Assembly: GCA_946496575.1 (NCBI GenBank)
Contig: CAMMHE010000012.1
Coordinates: 1 to 41,151 of the forward strand
Source: an uncultured Clostridium sp.
GTDB lineage: Bacteria; Bacillota; Clostridia; TANB77; CAG-508
Direction: 5' to 3'
Length of the DNA stretch: 41,151 nucleotides
Shown one piece after another: positions 25,398 to 33,782 of the stretch (its first letter is position 1; each line of letters begins with the position of its first letter). Both the position numbers and the translations under genes were made by a program. The notes under the pieces are model-generated. The model worked only from the letters and a program-made list of their open reading frames with translations, made no database searches and had not been told where the DNA came from.

Positions 25398-26387
25398 ATG
25401 GAGGATTTAAAAATTATTAATGCAGACAACTTATTATACACAACACTTACTGAAAGTGAATTTATAGTTGATGAAATATTACCTGTTGGACTTCATATAT
25501 TCTGTGGAGCACCAAAAGTAGGAAAAAGTTGGTTGATGCTTGATTTATGTATTAAAGTTTCAAAAGGCGAAGAATTATGGGGCTTAAAAACAAATAAATG
25601 TGATGTTTTATATTTAGCACTTGAAGATACACATCAAAGATTACAAAAAAGATTATTTAAATTAACTGATGATATAGATTCTAATTTTCATATAGCAATA
25701 GAGTCAAACAAAATTACAAATGGATTAGTAATGCAATTAGAAAATGCTATAAAACAATATCCTAATATAAGATTAGTTGTTATAGATACTCTTCAGAAAG
25801 TAAGAAAACAAAATAATGATATTAATTATTCTGCTGATTATGGAGAAATGACAACATTAAAAGAATTTGCAGATAAAAATAAATTAGCAATTATATTAGT
25901 TCATCATTTGAGAAAACAAGATGATAGTGATGTTTTTAATAAAATATCAGGTACAACAGGAATAATGGGGAGTAGTGACACAACATTTATATTAGAAAAG
26001 AAATCTAGAGATGATTCAGTTGCAACATTATTTGTAACTGGTAGAGATGTTGAATATCAAACATTTACATTAAGGTTTGAAGAATGTAGATGGAATTTAA
26101 TAGAAAGGTCTTTTCAAAAAGAACTTGAAATAAAAAATGCTCCAGAGATAGTAGGTAACGTTATATCTTTTATCAATGAAAAAGAAATGTGGCAGGGAAC
26201 TGCAACAGAGTTATTGGAAATATTAAATAAAAAAGATATAACACCACAATATCTTACTAAAGTTCTAAACGAATATAGTAAAACAATTTTATTATCTAAT
26301 AAAATAAGTTTTACAACATCAAGGACAAGCACAGCTCGTTTAGTAACTTTAAGGAAAGATATTGATAAAGCTACAGAGCTTAGCTAA
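25398..26387 (+). CDS. RepA-like AAA ATPase (AAA_25)
   Basis: A 329-residue RecA-fold ATPase. Walker A GAPKVGKSW (about 37-45), YLALEDTHQRLQKR (the ED motif typical of RepA/AAA_25), Walker B RLVVIDTL (about 127-134) and the sensor VHHLRK. The C-terminal 80 residues (ATELLEILNKKDITPQYLTKVLNEY) look like a winged-helix. Such proteins are hexameric helicases or regulators encoded beside MobV relaxases on small mobilizable elements, where they may support replication of the excised circle. AAAGGAGG at 25384-25391 places the start at ATG 25398; an in-frame ATG at 25371 lacks a site. Confidence 0.85.
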   Translation: MEDLKIINADNLLYTTLTESEFIVDEILPVGLHIFCGAPKVGKSWLMLDLCIKVSKGEELWGLKTNKCDVLYLALEDTHQRLQKRLFKLTDDIDSNFHIAIESNKITNGLVMQLENAIKQYPNIRLVVIDTLQKVRKQNNDINYSADYGEMTTLKEFADKNKLAIILVHHLRKQDDSDVFNKISGTTGIMGSSDTTFILEKKSRDDSVATLFVTGRDVEYQTFTLRFEECRWNLIERSFQKELEIKNAPEIVGNVISFINEKEMWQGTATELLEILNKKDITPQYLTKVLNEYSKTILLSNKISFTTSRTSTARLVTLRKDIDKATELS

Positions 26388-26388
26388 A

Positions 26389-26419
26389 AATGACATTAGC
26401 ATTTATGATAATGTCATCA
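26389..26419. repeat. 9-bp inverted repeat after the RepA-like gene
   Basis: ATGACATTA pairs with TAATGTCAT around a 10-nt loop, within a run of ATGACA/TGTCAT motifs that continues to about 26465. Possible binding site for the RepA-like protein. Confidence 0.4.
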
Positions 26420-26596
26420 ATGACAATGATGACGCTAAAAGTATGTAGCGATAGAATTGTCATTGAAGGAAGTCCAGATGGAAAATCTGGCACACCAACT
26501 TTTGTAAAAAGTGTAGTGTGTTACACTCATAAATGCGATTTTGAAAAATTGAGTAAAACTGAATTAGCAGATATTATAAAAATTTTTCAAAAATAG
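26390..26596 (+). CDS. Small ORF overlapping oriT, doubtful
   Basis: A 68-codon frame starting 3 nt after the RepA-like gene. The first 16 residues (MTLAFMIMSSMTMMTL) arise from ATGACA-type repeats and look artificial. The remainder (CSDRIVIEGSPDGKSG..., CYTHKCDFEKLSKTELADII) looks protein-like. There is no Shine-Dalgarno, but translation could couple from the upstream stop. The frame spans the oriT hairpin. It may be a real small element gene, possibly starting downstream, or only a decayed remnant. Confidence 0.35.
   Translation: MTLAFMIMSSMTMMTLKVCSDRIVIEGSPDGKSGTPTFVKSVVCYTHKCDFEKLSKTELADIIKIFQK
26510..26527. other. oriT hairpin of MobV (pMV158) type
   Basis: AGTGTA-GTGTGT-TACACT, a 6-bp stem with a GTGTGT loop. 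The pMV158 origin of transfer has the same hexamer loop on an analogous stem and is nicked as GTGTG/T. The MobV relaxase gene starts 264 bp downstream. The loop identity and the adjacent relaxase make this a confident oriT candidate. Confidence 0.7.
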
Positions 26597-26598
26597 GA

Positions 26599-26636
26599 TG
26601 AGTGATTTTTTACTTGCTAAAAGTAAAAAGCACTCA
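26599..26636 (+). terminator. Hairpin after the RepA-like/oriT region
   Basis: TGAGTG with CACTCA enclosing a TTTTTACTT/AAGTAAAAA stem. No T tail follows, so it may be part of an origin rather than a terminator. Confidence 0.4.
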
Positions 26637-26660
26637 GACGGATAAGCATATGAGTGTTAT

Positions 26661-26751
26661 CACGTTTTGATTTTAAATAAATAAAATGCAAATTAAAAAT
26701 TGAACAAGTGTGTCATAGTAATTTCATCGTCATTATCGTCATCAAAACGTG
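26661..26751. repeat. 11-bp inverted repeat upstream of mobV
   Basis: CACGTTTTGAT (26661-26671) and its exact reverse complement (26741-26751) flank 69 bp, ending 40 bp before the mobV start. It could be a regulatory or replication-origin structure. Confidence 0.5.
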
Positions 26752-26790
26752 TGCTACAAAGAAATGCAATAAATGAAGGGAGAATAATAT

Positions 26791-27783
26791 ATGGCATATA
26801 CAATATTGAGATTTAAAAAGGATAAAGGAGGAGCCGTAGCTGGGTGTGAAAGACATAATGAGAGAAAAAAGGAGGCATATAAAAGCAATCCAGATATAGA
26901 TGTAAATAAATCACAATATAATTATCATACAGTACAAGCACCACAATACACATATTCAAGGAAAATAAAAGACTTGATAAAGAAATATGGGTGTAAAGTT
27001 AGAAAAGATAGTGTGAAATTGGTTGAAACTTTAATTACAGCTACCCCAGAGTTTATGAATAAATTAACTGAAAAAGAAAAAAGAGAATATTTTGAAAGGG
27101 CAACAGAATTTATTAAACAGGAAATAGGAGAAGATAGAATAATATCAGCAGTAGTTCATATGGATGAGGCAACTCCACATATGCATTTGGCATTTTGCCC
27201 AATAAATAAAGATGGAAAATTATCAGCTAAAAGTATACTGGGAAATCAAAAGTCACTATCACAGTGGCAAACAAAATTCTATGAATTCATGCATGAAAGA
27301 TGGAAGGAGCTAGAGAGAGGAAGATCAGCACAAGAAACTAAAAGAAAGCATATTCCAACATGGTTATTTAAAATGGCAGATAATCTAGATTATTTATATC
27401 ACAAATTATCTAACGTAATAGAAAACATTAATTTAATTGGTATGAAAAAAGACAAAGCAGAGGCAATTGAATTATTATCTGAGTTTGTACCAAAAGCTCA
27501 AAAATTTTCAGCTAAAGTGAATTCATATAAAGATTATATTAGAGAGTTGGAAATTAAGGTAATCAATCAAAAATACGATAACAAAGAACTTATGGAAGAA
27601 AATAATGAATTGAAAAAAGAAATGGGAGATAAAGAATTTGAAACTAGCATGAAATTAATGAATATGCAAAATCAAATTAAGAAGTATGAAAAATATATAA
27701 AGAAAATTCCAAAAGATGTCCTTGATGAAATTGATAGAAAAGAACGAGAACATAATTATAAAGATAAGGAGATGGAAAGATAA
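26791..27783 (+). CDS. MobV/Pre-family relaxase
   Basis: A 330-residue plasmid mobilization relaxase. Motif I is RHNER with His22, the position of the catalytic His22 reported for MobM of pMV158. Motif III is HMDEATPHMH (about 123-132), giving the metal ligands H123, E126, H130 and H132. The C-terminal 100 residues are a charged coiled coil. It would nick the GTGTGT hairpin at 26510 and lead single-strand transfer using another element's secretion system. AAGGGAG is about 9 nt before the ATG. Its stop overlaps the start of the excisionase gene (TAATG). Confidence 0.93.
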   Translation: MAYTILRFKKDKGGAVAGCERHNERKKEAYKSNPDIDVNKSQYNYHTVQAPQYTYSRKIKDLIKKYGCKVRKDSVKLVETLITATPEFMNKLTEKEKREYFERATEFIKQEIGEDRIISAVVHMDEATPHMHLAFCPINKDGKLSAKSILGNQKSLSQWQTKFYEFMHERWKELERGRSAQETKRKHIPTWLFKMADNLDYLYHKLSNVIENINLIGMKKDKAEAIELLSEFVPKAQKFSAKVNSYKDYIRELEIKVINQKYDNKELMEENNELKKEMGDKEFETSMKLMNMQNQIKKYEKYIKKIPKDVLDEIDRKEREHNYKDKEMER

Positions 27784-28028
27784 TGAAAACAAATGTAATT
27801 GAAGAAAAAATGATTTATACAACACATGAAGTTGCAAAAATACTTCATTCAAGTCCAAATTATATTTATGAATTAATCGAAAAAGGTAAATTAAAAGCGA
27901 TAAAGTTAAAAAGCTTTAAAATAAGAAAATCTGCTGTTGAAGAATTTTTAAAAGAAAATGAAGGAAATGATCTATCAGATATTGATAATATTAAAAAGAT
28001 AATAACTAATAATGAAGAAGGACAGTAA
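27783..28028 (+). CDS. Excisionase-like HTH protein
   Basis: An 81-residue protein with an HTH_17-type domain: MIYTTHEVAKILHSSPNYIYELIEKGKLKAIKLKSFKIRKSAVEEFL (about residues 10-57), the usual form of excisionases that bend att DNA. The acidic tail is disordered. It starts in the TAATG overlap with mobV and ends 3 nt before the second integrase, forming a mob-xis-int operon. Confidence 0.85.
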   Translation: MKTNVIEEKMIYTTHEVAKILHSSPNYIYELIEKGKLKAIKLKSFKIRKSAVEEFLKENEGNDLSDIDNIKKIITNNEEGQ

Positions 28029-28031
28029 GGT

Positions 28032-29309
28032 ATGGGAAATGTTACTATTCAAAAAAGAGGAAAATATTATCAATATAAATTTGAAGTATCAAAAGTAGAT
28101 GGAAAAAGAAAATTTATAAATAAATCTGGGTTTGAAACAAAAGATGAAGCTATAAAGGCAGGAAATATAGCATATACAGAATATTTAAATACAGGATTAG
28201 TATTTAAGGAAAAAGAAATATCATTTAGTGATTATTTAGATTATTGGTATGAAAACTATTGTGAAGTAAATTTAAAATATAATACAAGAAGAACTTATAA
28301 AACAATAATGGATAAGTATTTGAAAAAGGAACTTGGAAAGTATAGATTGAATTCTTTAACAAGTGTTAAATTAAATTCATTTATAGTTGATTTGTGTAAT
28401 AGATATAATTATAAAAAATCTTATTATAGTAATATTTTAAAAGTTCTAAAGAATTGTTTTAGAGTTGCAACTGATGTATATGGTTTTATAAAGTATAATC
28501 CAACAATTACCTTGAAACTTCCTAAAATAGAAGATAACAATGAATTTGAAAAACATTTGTATAATAAGCAAGAAATAAATAGAATTTTAGAGAGATTTAA
28601 AAATGATGACACATTTACATGTGCATTTATTACAAGTTGTTTTACAGGAATGAGAACAGGAGAAGTATGTAGCTTAACATGGGAAGATATTGACTTTAAG
28701 AATAGAATTATAAATGTAAAACATACAGTGTATGATAAGCCAAAAGATGAAAAAGGTAGATGGTATATTGGAACAACAAAAACAAAACAGGGAACTAGAC
28801 AGGTTAATATGTGTAAAACTTTATATAATGCATTGTTAAATTATAAAAAGAAACAAAAATATTTAAAGAAAATGTATGGAAATCAATATATGAGTTATCA
28901 TTTTGAGGATGTTAAAAATAAATATGGAAAAGTTGTAGAAAAACGTATTGTTCAAAATCAAAATAATATTTTACAAATAAATAATGCAAATATGGTATTT
29001 GTACGAGAAAACGGTAAATATGTTGGAAGAAATATTTTGAACTATCCATTTAAGATAATTCATAAAGAGCTTGGAATTGAAAATTGTAGATTTTATGATT
29101 TAAGAGGTAGTTATGCAACTACAATTTTAAGAAATGGCGTCGAAATAAGAGATGTTGCAGATATTTTAGGACATAAATTTATTGAAACTACTGAAAATTT
29201 TTATATCTTAAGTACAGATGAGAATAAAAAGGATGTAAGTGATGTTTTTGATAATCTTATGAGTTCAGATACAATTAATGAAATTATTAAATATGAGATA
29301 GCTTATTAA
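28032..29309 (+). CDS. Second tyrosine integrase, probably impaired
   Basis: A 425-residue paralogue of the integrase at 23425, with the same AP2-like start (VTIQKRGKYYQYKFEVSKVDG) and length. Catalytic Arg (FTGMRTGEVCSL), the second Arg (YDLRGSYATT), His of GHKF and the nucleophile Tyr (NFYIL) are present. The His of the H-x-x-R box is replaced by Tyr, however: FYDLR here against FHDFR in the paralogue. Loss of this His usually weakens catalysis. It is the last gene of the repA-mobV-xis-int module, so it may once have served a separate, smaller element now fused into this one. Confidence 0.85.
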   Translation: MGNVTIQKRGKYYQYKFEVSKVDGKRKFINKSGFETKDEAIKAGNIAYTEYLNTGLVFKEKEISFSDYLDYWYENYCEVNLKYNTRRTYKTIMDKYLKKELGKYRLNSLTSVKLNSFIVDLCNRYNYKKSYYSNILKVLKNCFRVATDVYGFIKYNPTITLKLPKIEDNNEFEKHLYNKQEINRILERFKNDDTFTCAFITSCFTGMRTGEVCSLTWEDIDFKNRIINVKHTVYDKPKDEKGRWYIGTTKTKQGTRQVNMCKTLYNALLNYKKKQKYLKKMYGNQYMSYHFEDVKNKYGKVVEKRIVQNQNNILQINNANMVFVRENGKYVGRNILNYPFKIIHKELGIENCRFYDLRGSYATTILRNGVEIRDVADILGHKFIETTENFYILSTDENKKDVSDVFDNLMSSDTINEIIKYEIAY

Positions 29310-29328
29310 GAAAATAAAATTTATTATA

Positions 29329-29364
29329 TAGATAAACTAATTTTGGTAGATAAACTAATTTTGG
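29329..29364. repeat. 18-bp tandem repeat after the second integrase
   Basis: Two perfect copies of TAGATAAACTAATTTTGG (29329-29346, 29347-29364) and the start of a third. Its place 20 nt after int suggests recombinase or Xis sites of the inner element. Confidence 0.6.
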
Positions 29365-29372
29365 TAGAACTA

Positions 29373-29401
29373 TTGCAATATTATGTAAAATATGCTATAA
29401 T
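29373..29401 (+). promoter_or_regulatory. Extended -10 promoter of the AspRS gene
   Basis: TTGCAA at 29373-29378, a 17-bp spacer and TATAAT at 29396-29401 preceded by TGC. No T-box leader is visible in the roughly 65-nt 5' UTR. Confidence 0.7.
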
Positions 29402-29471
29402 TTAGCTAGGTCTGTTTTGAAAATGCAACTTTATAATTAACATCTTAGAAAAACACAAGGAGGAAATAAGG

Positions 29472-30770
29472 ATGAAATCAATTGCAAAGCTTATACCTGA
29501 AGAAGAAACTTGCATTTTTGGCTTCGTAAGTAATATAAAGAATACGAAGTATATGCTTTTTCTTATGGTAAGAGAAGAAACAGGAGAAATACAGGTTAGT
29601 ATTGACAAGTCAGAGAACCCTGAGGTTTTTGCTGCCGCAGAAGGATTGACTAGAGAATCTACTGTAACAGTATATGGAAAGATGGTCTTAAATACTCATG
29701 TAAGAAATGGTGGGAAGGAATTTATTCCTACTAAACTTGAAGTTGAGACTATTGCAAATCCGTTGCCTATAGGAGAGGAATCTGGAAAATCTGCACAAAT
29801 TGAACACAGAGCATTAAGTATGCGTTTTGCCAAAAATCATCTCGCTATGCAAGTAGCTTCAGCAGTTGAGATGGCTATTTACGCTTATTGGAGCCAAAAT
29901 GAATACACTGTTATTCACACTCCGAAGCTTTTAGGTACACCATCTGAATCTGGAGCAGAGCTTTTTAAGCTTGAGTATTTTGGAAGCGAAGCATATTTGG
30001 CTCAGAGTAATCAACTGTACAAACAGATGGCTATTCAGGCAGGATTTAGAAAATTTGCTGAAATCGGACCTTCTTTCAGAGCTGATAACTCTAATACGAG
30101 CAGACATCAGACGGAATTTACTACTGTTGACTGTGAAATCGCAGGTCCAAGAAGCGTAGAAGAGGTTATGGCTGAACAGGAAAAACTTATTAAATATGTA
30201 TTTGAAAGTTTGATGGCACAGCGAGAACTTGTCAATAAGGTCAAGGAAAAATTTGGTGTAGAAATTGAAAAACCGATTTTTACAAGAATGACTTTTAAAG
30301 AGGCTAAAGAAATCTTGAAGAAGATTGGAGTTTTCGAAGAAAGCGCCAAAGATTTCTCTCCTGAAGAAGAAAGACAGATTTGTCGTTATGCTCTTGAAAA
30401 GTTTGGAGCACAGTTTGTGTTTGTGACAGAGTATCCGATTTCTGTGAGACCTTTTTATCACAAGAGACATTCTGAAACAACAACCGAGTCATACGACTTA
30501 CTGTTTAACGGAACCGAAATCACCACGGGTGCTGTAAGAGAACACAGACCCGAAATATTGGTAAAGCAGATCAGAGAAAAAGCTGAAGAGCTTAATTCTC
30601 CTAATTTAGAAAAATCATTGGAATCATATATTGAATTTTTCAACTATGGTTCTGTGCCACACGGTGGATTTGGAATGGGAGAAGCAAGATTTATTCAGCA
30701 GTTACTCAAAGCAGAATCTATTGAGGATGTAGTATTCCTTTCTAGAACACCTAACAGACTTTATCCATAA
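29472..30770 (+). CDS. Archaeal/eukaryotic-type aspartyl-tRNA synthetase
   Basis: A 432-residue class IIb synthetase: N-terminal OB-fold anticodon domain (about 13-95) and catalytic core with SESGAELFKLEYFGSEAYLAQS (about 158-179), motif 2 FRADNSNTSRHQTEF (202-216) and motif 3 HGGFGMGEARF (397-407). The size and lack of the long GAD insertion of bacterial AspRS place it with archaeal/eukaryotic-type AspRS or its AsnRS relatives; the QLYKQM-type segment favours AspRS. It charges tRNA-Asp, and possibly tRNA-Asn if non-discriminating. It is monocistronic, sits on a mobile element and is richer in G+C than the operon behind it, all pointing to transfer. Immunity against an AspRS inhibitor is a plausible role. 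AAGGAGG is 8 nt before the ATG. Confidence 0.85.
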   Translation: MKSIAKLIPEEETCIFGFVSNIKNTKYMLFLMVREETGEIQVSIDKSENPEVFAAAEGLTRESTVTVYGKMVLNTHVRNGGKEFIPTKLEVETIANPLPIGEESGKSAQIEHRALSMRFAKNHLAMQVASAVEMAIYAYWSQNEYTVIHTPKLLGTPSESGAELFKLEYFGSEAYLAQSNQLYKQMAIQAGFRKFAEIGPSFRADNSNTSRHQTEFTTVDCEIAGPRSVEEVMAEQEKLIKYVFESLMAQRELVNKVKEKFGVEIEKPIFTRMTFKEAKEILKKIGVFEESAKDFSPEEERQICRYALEKFGAQFVFVTEYPISVRPFYHKRHSETTTESYDLLFNGTEITTGAVREHRPEILVKQIREKAEELNSPNLEKSLESYIEFFNYGSVPHGGFGMGEARFIQQLLKAESIEDVVFLSRTPNRLYP

Positions 30771-30799
30771 GTTGCATTAGTTACGAATTGTAACAACAT

Positions 30800-30845
30800 A
30801 ATTCCCAATGCATACCATTTGGTGTGCATTGGGAATTTCTTTTTT
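30800..30845 (+). terminator. Strong terminator of the AspRS gene
   Basis: A 17-bp stem with one mismatch (30800-30816 with 30821-30837) is followed by TCTTTTTTT. Confidence 0.9.
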
Positions 30846-30867
30846 TATATAAATTAAGGATAAAGTA

Positions 30868-30896
30868 TTGAAAAATTATGTAAAACATGATATAAT
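30868..30896 (+). promoter_or_regulatory. Promoter of the ten-gene cargo operon
   Basis: TTGAAA at 30868-30873, a 17-bp spacer and TATAAT at 30891-30896 preceded by TGA (extended -10). No terminator was seen between the genes from 30928 to 39418. Confidence 0.75.
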
Positions 30897-30927
30897 GTCT
30901 CCCAAATTTATAATTAGGGGGTAAAGT

Positions 30928-31953
30928 ATGATAACAGAGCCAAATACTTGGAAAAATCCAAACAAACATTATTTAGAAGCGTTAAGAAACAAATGGTACA
31001 GACAGTTGATTTTATTGGAAAATTTAATTACGGAAGAAACAATGAAATTTTATGAAAAAAAGGGTATTATTACTATGCATTTGCCTGTTACAACAGGATC
31101 AATTTCAAGTCCAATGGGAAGAGGAAGTGATTCGATTCCTGTAAAAGTTAAGTTACAAGGTGTAGAAACATATTTAGCAGATTCTATGCAATTTTTATTA
31201 GAATATGGATGTAGACTAACAGAAAAAGGTTGCTATTATGTAATGCCATCTTTTAGAGGTGAAAATGCAGACGAAAGACATTTGTGCCAATTTTATCATA
31301 GTGAAGCAGAAATCCCAGGAACTTTAGAAGATATTATGAAGCTTGTTGAAGAGTATATTAAATATTTATCTAAAAGAATATTGGAAAGAATGGGTAAGGT
31401 ATTAGAAGAAAATATAGGCGATATTAGTCATATTGAGAAAATAGCTAATTATAAAGGAAGTTTTAAGAAAATAACATTTGATGAAGCTGAAAAAGTTTTA
31501 AAAGAAAAATATCCTAATAAGATAAAAGAGTTTATTGAATACGAAGATGGATGGAGAAACATTACAAGAAAGGCTGAAAAAGAATTAATAGATATATATG
31601 ACGGAATTGTTTGGATAACTAATTATGATGAATTAACAGTTCCGTTTTATCAAAAATTAGATTCAAATATTAAAGGAACAACAAGAAATGCAGATTTACT
31701 AATGGGAATTGGTGAAACAGTAGGTTGTGGAGAAAGGCATGAAACAGATAGCGAATTAATAGAGTCATTAGAAAGGCATTGTGTTAATCCAAATGAATAC
31801 GAATGGTATATAGAAATGAAAAAACATTACCCATATCAAACATCTGGCTTCGGAATGGGAGTAGAAAGATTTTTAATGTGGGTATTAAAATCAAAGGATA
31901 TAAGAAATTTTCAACTTTGTTTGAGATTTAATGGAGAAAATATTTTACCATAA
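30928..31953 (+). CDS. AsnRS-like catalytic core without anticodon domain
   Basis: A 341-residue class II synthetase core close to AsnRS but lacking the N-terminal OB fold. Motif 2 is PSFRGENADERHLCQFYHSE (108-127), ATP-site and dimer elements appear as DLLMGIGETVGCGERH (AsnRS-like) and motif 3 is GFGMGVERF (307-315). Stand-alone AsnRS paralogues of this build (archaeal AS-AR) make asparagine or related amides by activating Asp as adenylate and passing it to ammonia or an amine instead of tRNA. The expected role here is thus an ATP-dependent Asp (or Asp-containing) amide ligase. First gene of the operon; AGGGGG lies 7 nt before the ATG. The acceptor is unknown. Confidence 0.82.
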   Translation: MITEPNTWKNPNKHYLEALRNKWYRQLILLENLITEETMKFYEKKGIITMHLPVTTGSISSPMGRGSDSIPVKVKLQGVETYLADSMQFLLEYGCRLTEKGCYYVMPSFRGENADERHLCQFYHSEAEIPGTLEDIMKLVEEYIKYLSKRILERMGKVLEENIGDISHIEKIANYKGSFKKITFDEAEKVLKEKYPNKIKEFIEYEDGWRNITRKAEKELIDIYDGIVWITNYDELTVPFYQKLDSNIKGTTRNADLLMGIGETVGCGERHETDSELIESLERHCVNPNEYEWYIEMKKHYPYQTSGFGMGVERFLMWVLKSKDIRNFQLCLRFNGENILP

Positions 31954-31969
31954 TAATGGAGGAACTAAA

Positions 31970-33103
31970 TTGATAGTATTAAAAAATTGCCTATTAGATG
32001 AAGAATTAAAAGATATAATGATTATTAATGATAAGATAGTGAAAATGGGTGATATAAGAGTAGAATGTCTTGAACATATATTTAAAGAATTAATTGTTAT
32101 AAATGTTGAAGGGAAGAGAATCATTCCAGGTTACATTGATAATCATGTACATATTATTGGCGGTGGAGGAGAAAGTGGTTTTAGTTCAAGAGTTCCTGAA
32201 ATTAACTTTTCATCTATTATAAGTAATGGGGTGACTACGTTAGTTGGGGTTTTAGGAACAGATTCGGTAACCAGAAGTATAGAGAATTTGGTAGCTAAAA
32301 CAAAAGCACTTAATGAAGAAGGTATTACTGCTTATTGCTTAACAGGAGCCTATGAATATCCGTCACCAACAATTACAGGAAAGATTCAAAATGATATAGT
32401 TTTTGTGAAGGAAATTATTGGAACAAAAATTGCTATTTCAGATCATAGATGTTATAACCCAAGTGAAGAAGATTTAATAAAAATTTTGTCAGAAACAAGA
32501 ATTGCAGGCTTGATTAGTCAAAAAAAGACAAGTGTAAATTTTCATGTTGGCTGGGGTAAAGGTAATATGAATACAATAATAGATATACTAGAAAAGACGA
32601 ATATACCCAAGGAATTAGTAAGACCAACTCATATTTCAAATAATGAAATGAATTTTAAACAGGCATTAAGACTTGCTAAAGCAGGGAGTTATATTGATAT
32701 AACAGCGGGAAAAGATATTGAAAAAACAGTGAAATATATTTTAAAAGTAATAAAAAATGGATGTATAGATAAGTTAACAATGTCCTCTGATGCGAATGGC
32801 TCTGTCCCTAATTGGAATCAAGGTAAATGTATTGGAATTACAGCACATACAATGGATGGAATGCATAAAATTATAAAAAAATTAGTTCTAGAAAATAATG
32901 TTTCGCTTAAAGATGCTTTAAAAATTTTGACAATTAATCCTGCAAATGCGTTGGGATTAGACAATAAAGGAATAATCGGAGAAAATAAAGATGCAGATTT
33001 AATTATTTTAGATGATAAATACAATATAGATACGGTTATTGCTCTTGGAAAGATTGTAGTGCAAAATAAAGAGATAAAGGTAAAGGGAAGATATGAAAAA
33101 TAA
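31970..33103 (+). CDS. Isoaspartyl dipeptidase-like amidohydrolase (IadA type)
   Basis: A 377-residue metal-dependent amidohydrolase resembling beta-aspartyl dipeptidase IadA, which cleaves isoAsp-X bonds. Visible: the metal-binding H-x-H in IPGYIDNHVHIIGGGGE (about 52-68), SNGVTTLVGVLGTDS, the bridging region ISDHRCYNPS, the metal His in VNFHVGWG and RPTHISN, and the catalytic Asp in TMSSDANGSVP. All belong to the IadA signature. The start is TTG at 31970 because GGAGG (31957-31961) is 8 nt upstream; the ATG at 31931 would overlap the previous gene. In the operon it may cut, or in reverse define, a beta-aspartyl linkage made by the upstream ligase. Confidence 0.85.
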   Translation: MIVLKNCLLDEELKDIMIINDKIVKMGDIRVECLEHIFKELIVINVEGKRIIPGYIDNHVHIIGGGGESGFSSRVPEINFSSIISNGVTTLVGVLGTDSVTRSIENLVAKTKALNEEGITAYCLTGAYEYPSPTITGKIQNDIVFVKEIIGTKIAISDHRCYNPSEEDLIKILSETRIAGLISQKKTSVNFHVGWGKGNMNTIIDILEKTNIPKELVRPTHISNNEMNFKQALRLAKAGSYIDITAGKDIEKTVKYILKVIKNGCIDKLTMSSDANGSVPNWNQGKCIGITAHTMDGMHKIIKKLVLENNVSLKDALKILTINPANALGLDNKGIIGENKDADLIILDDKYNIDTVIALGKIVVQNKEIKVKGRYEK

Positions 33104-33773
33104 AGAAAGTATTGTTGAAGAAGTTATAGAATATAGGAAAAAATTTTTTAATGAAAAAAATTTTGAAAAGTATAACGATATATTAGATAAAATGCAAATA
33201 CCAGAAAAATTTGATTATTTAGATTGCATACCTGAAGTTTTTTCTAGTTTAAAATATGAAGATATAAAAAAATTCAAAAATGATAGATATAATTTATTGT
33301 ATAAAGAAGTGAAAGATTATGTTGACAGTAAATTGGAAAAAATATTTGATCTGGATAATGTGATTATTTTGGTTCATCCTTTTTATCCAGAATTAAGACA
33401 TGCAAATTTTTTAATAGAATTTCAAGAATATTATAATAAATATATAGAATATGAAGGAAAAATTGAAGAATTATTATCTAAATCTGAGAACAATATTATA
33501 TTATTTGAAAGTCCAGATAACTTTGCGAGATATACATATAGTTTTATTAATTTTGGTAGCATAAAAAAGGTTTTATTTACGGAACATTCTACAGGAAAGA
33601 TATTAAGCCACGAAAATATAAGTGATTTGAACTTTTTAAAAAATAAAGAAATTAAAATATGTGGATGTTATGGTGACAATTGTATTGTAGATGTTGAAAA
33701 ACAATTACAGGACTTAAATGTTAATATATGTAGAGAAGAAAGTATGATTTTAAATCGTGCATTGAAAATTTAG
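33093..33773 (+). CDS. Unknown operon protein (226 aa)
   Basis: A 226-residue soluble protein, overlapping the upstream gene by 11 bp and so tightly part of the operon. No family recognised. The first 90 residues are charged and helical. The remainder alternates hydrophobic strands and helices (VIILVHPFYPEL, NIILFESPDN, KKVLFTEHSTG, EIKICGCYGDNC), which suggests a Rossmann-like or alpha/beta hydrolase-type fold. CGCYGDNC could bind metal. No catalytic motif can be assigned. Confidence 0.6.
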   Translation: MKNKESIVEEVIEYRKKFFNEKNFEKYNDILDKMQIPEKFDYLDCIPEVFSSLKYEDIKKFKNDRYNLLYKEVKDYVDSKLEKIFDLDNVIILVHPFYPELRHANFLIEFQEYYNKYIEYEGKIEELLSKSENNIILFESPDNFARYTYSFINFGSIKKVLFTEHSTGKILSHENISDLNFLKNKEIKICGCYGDNCIVDVEKQLQDLNVNICREESMILNRALKI

Positions 33774-33782
33774 GAGGTATGT

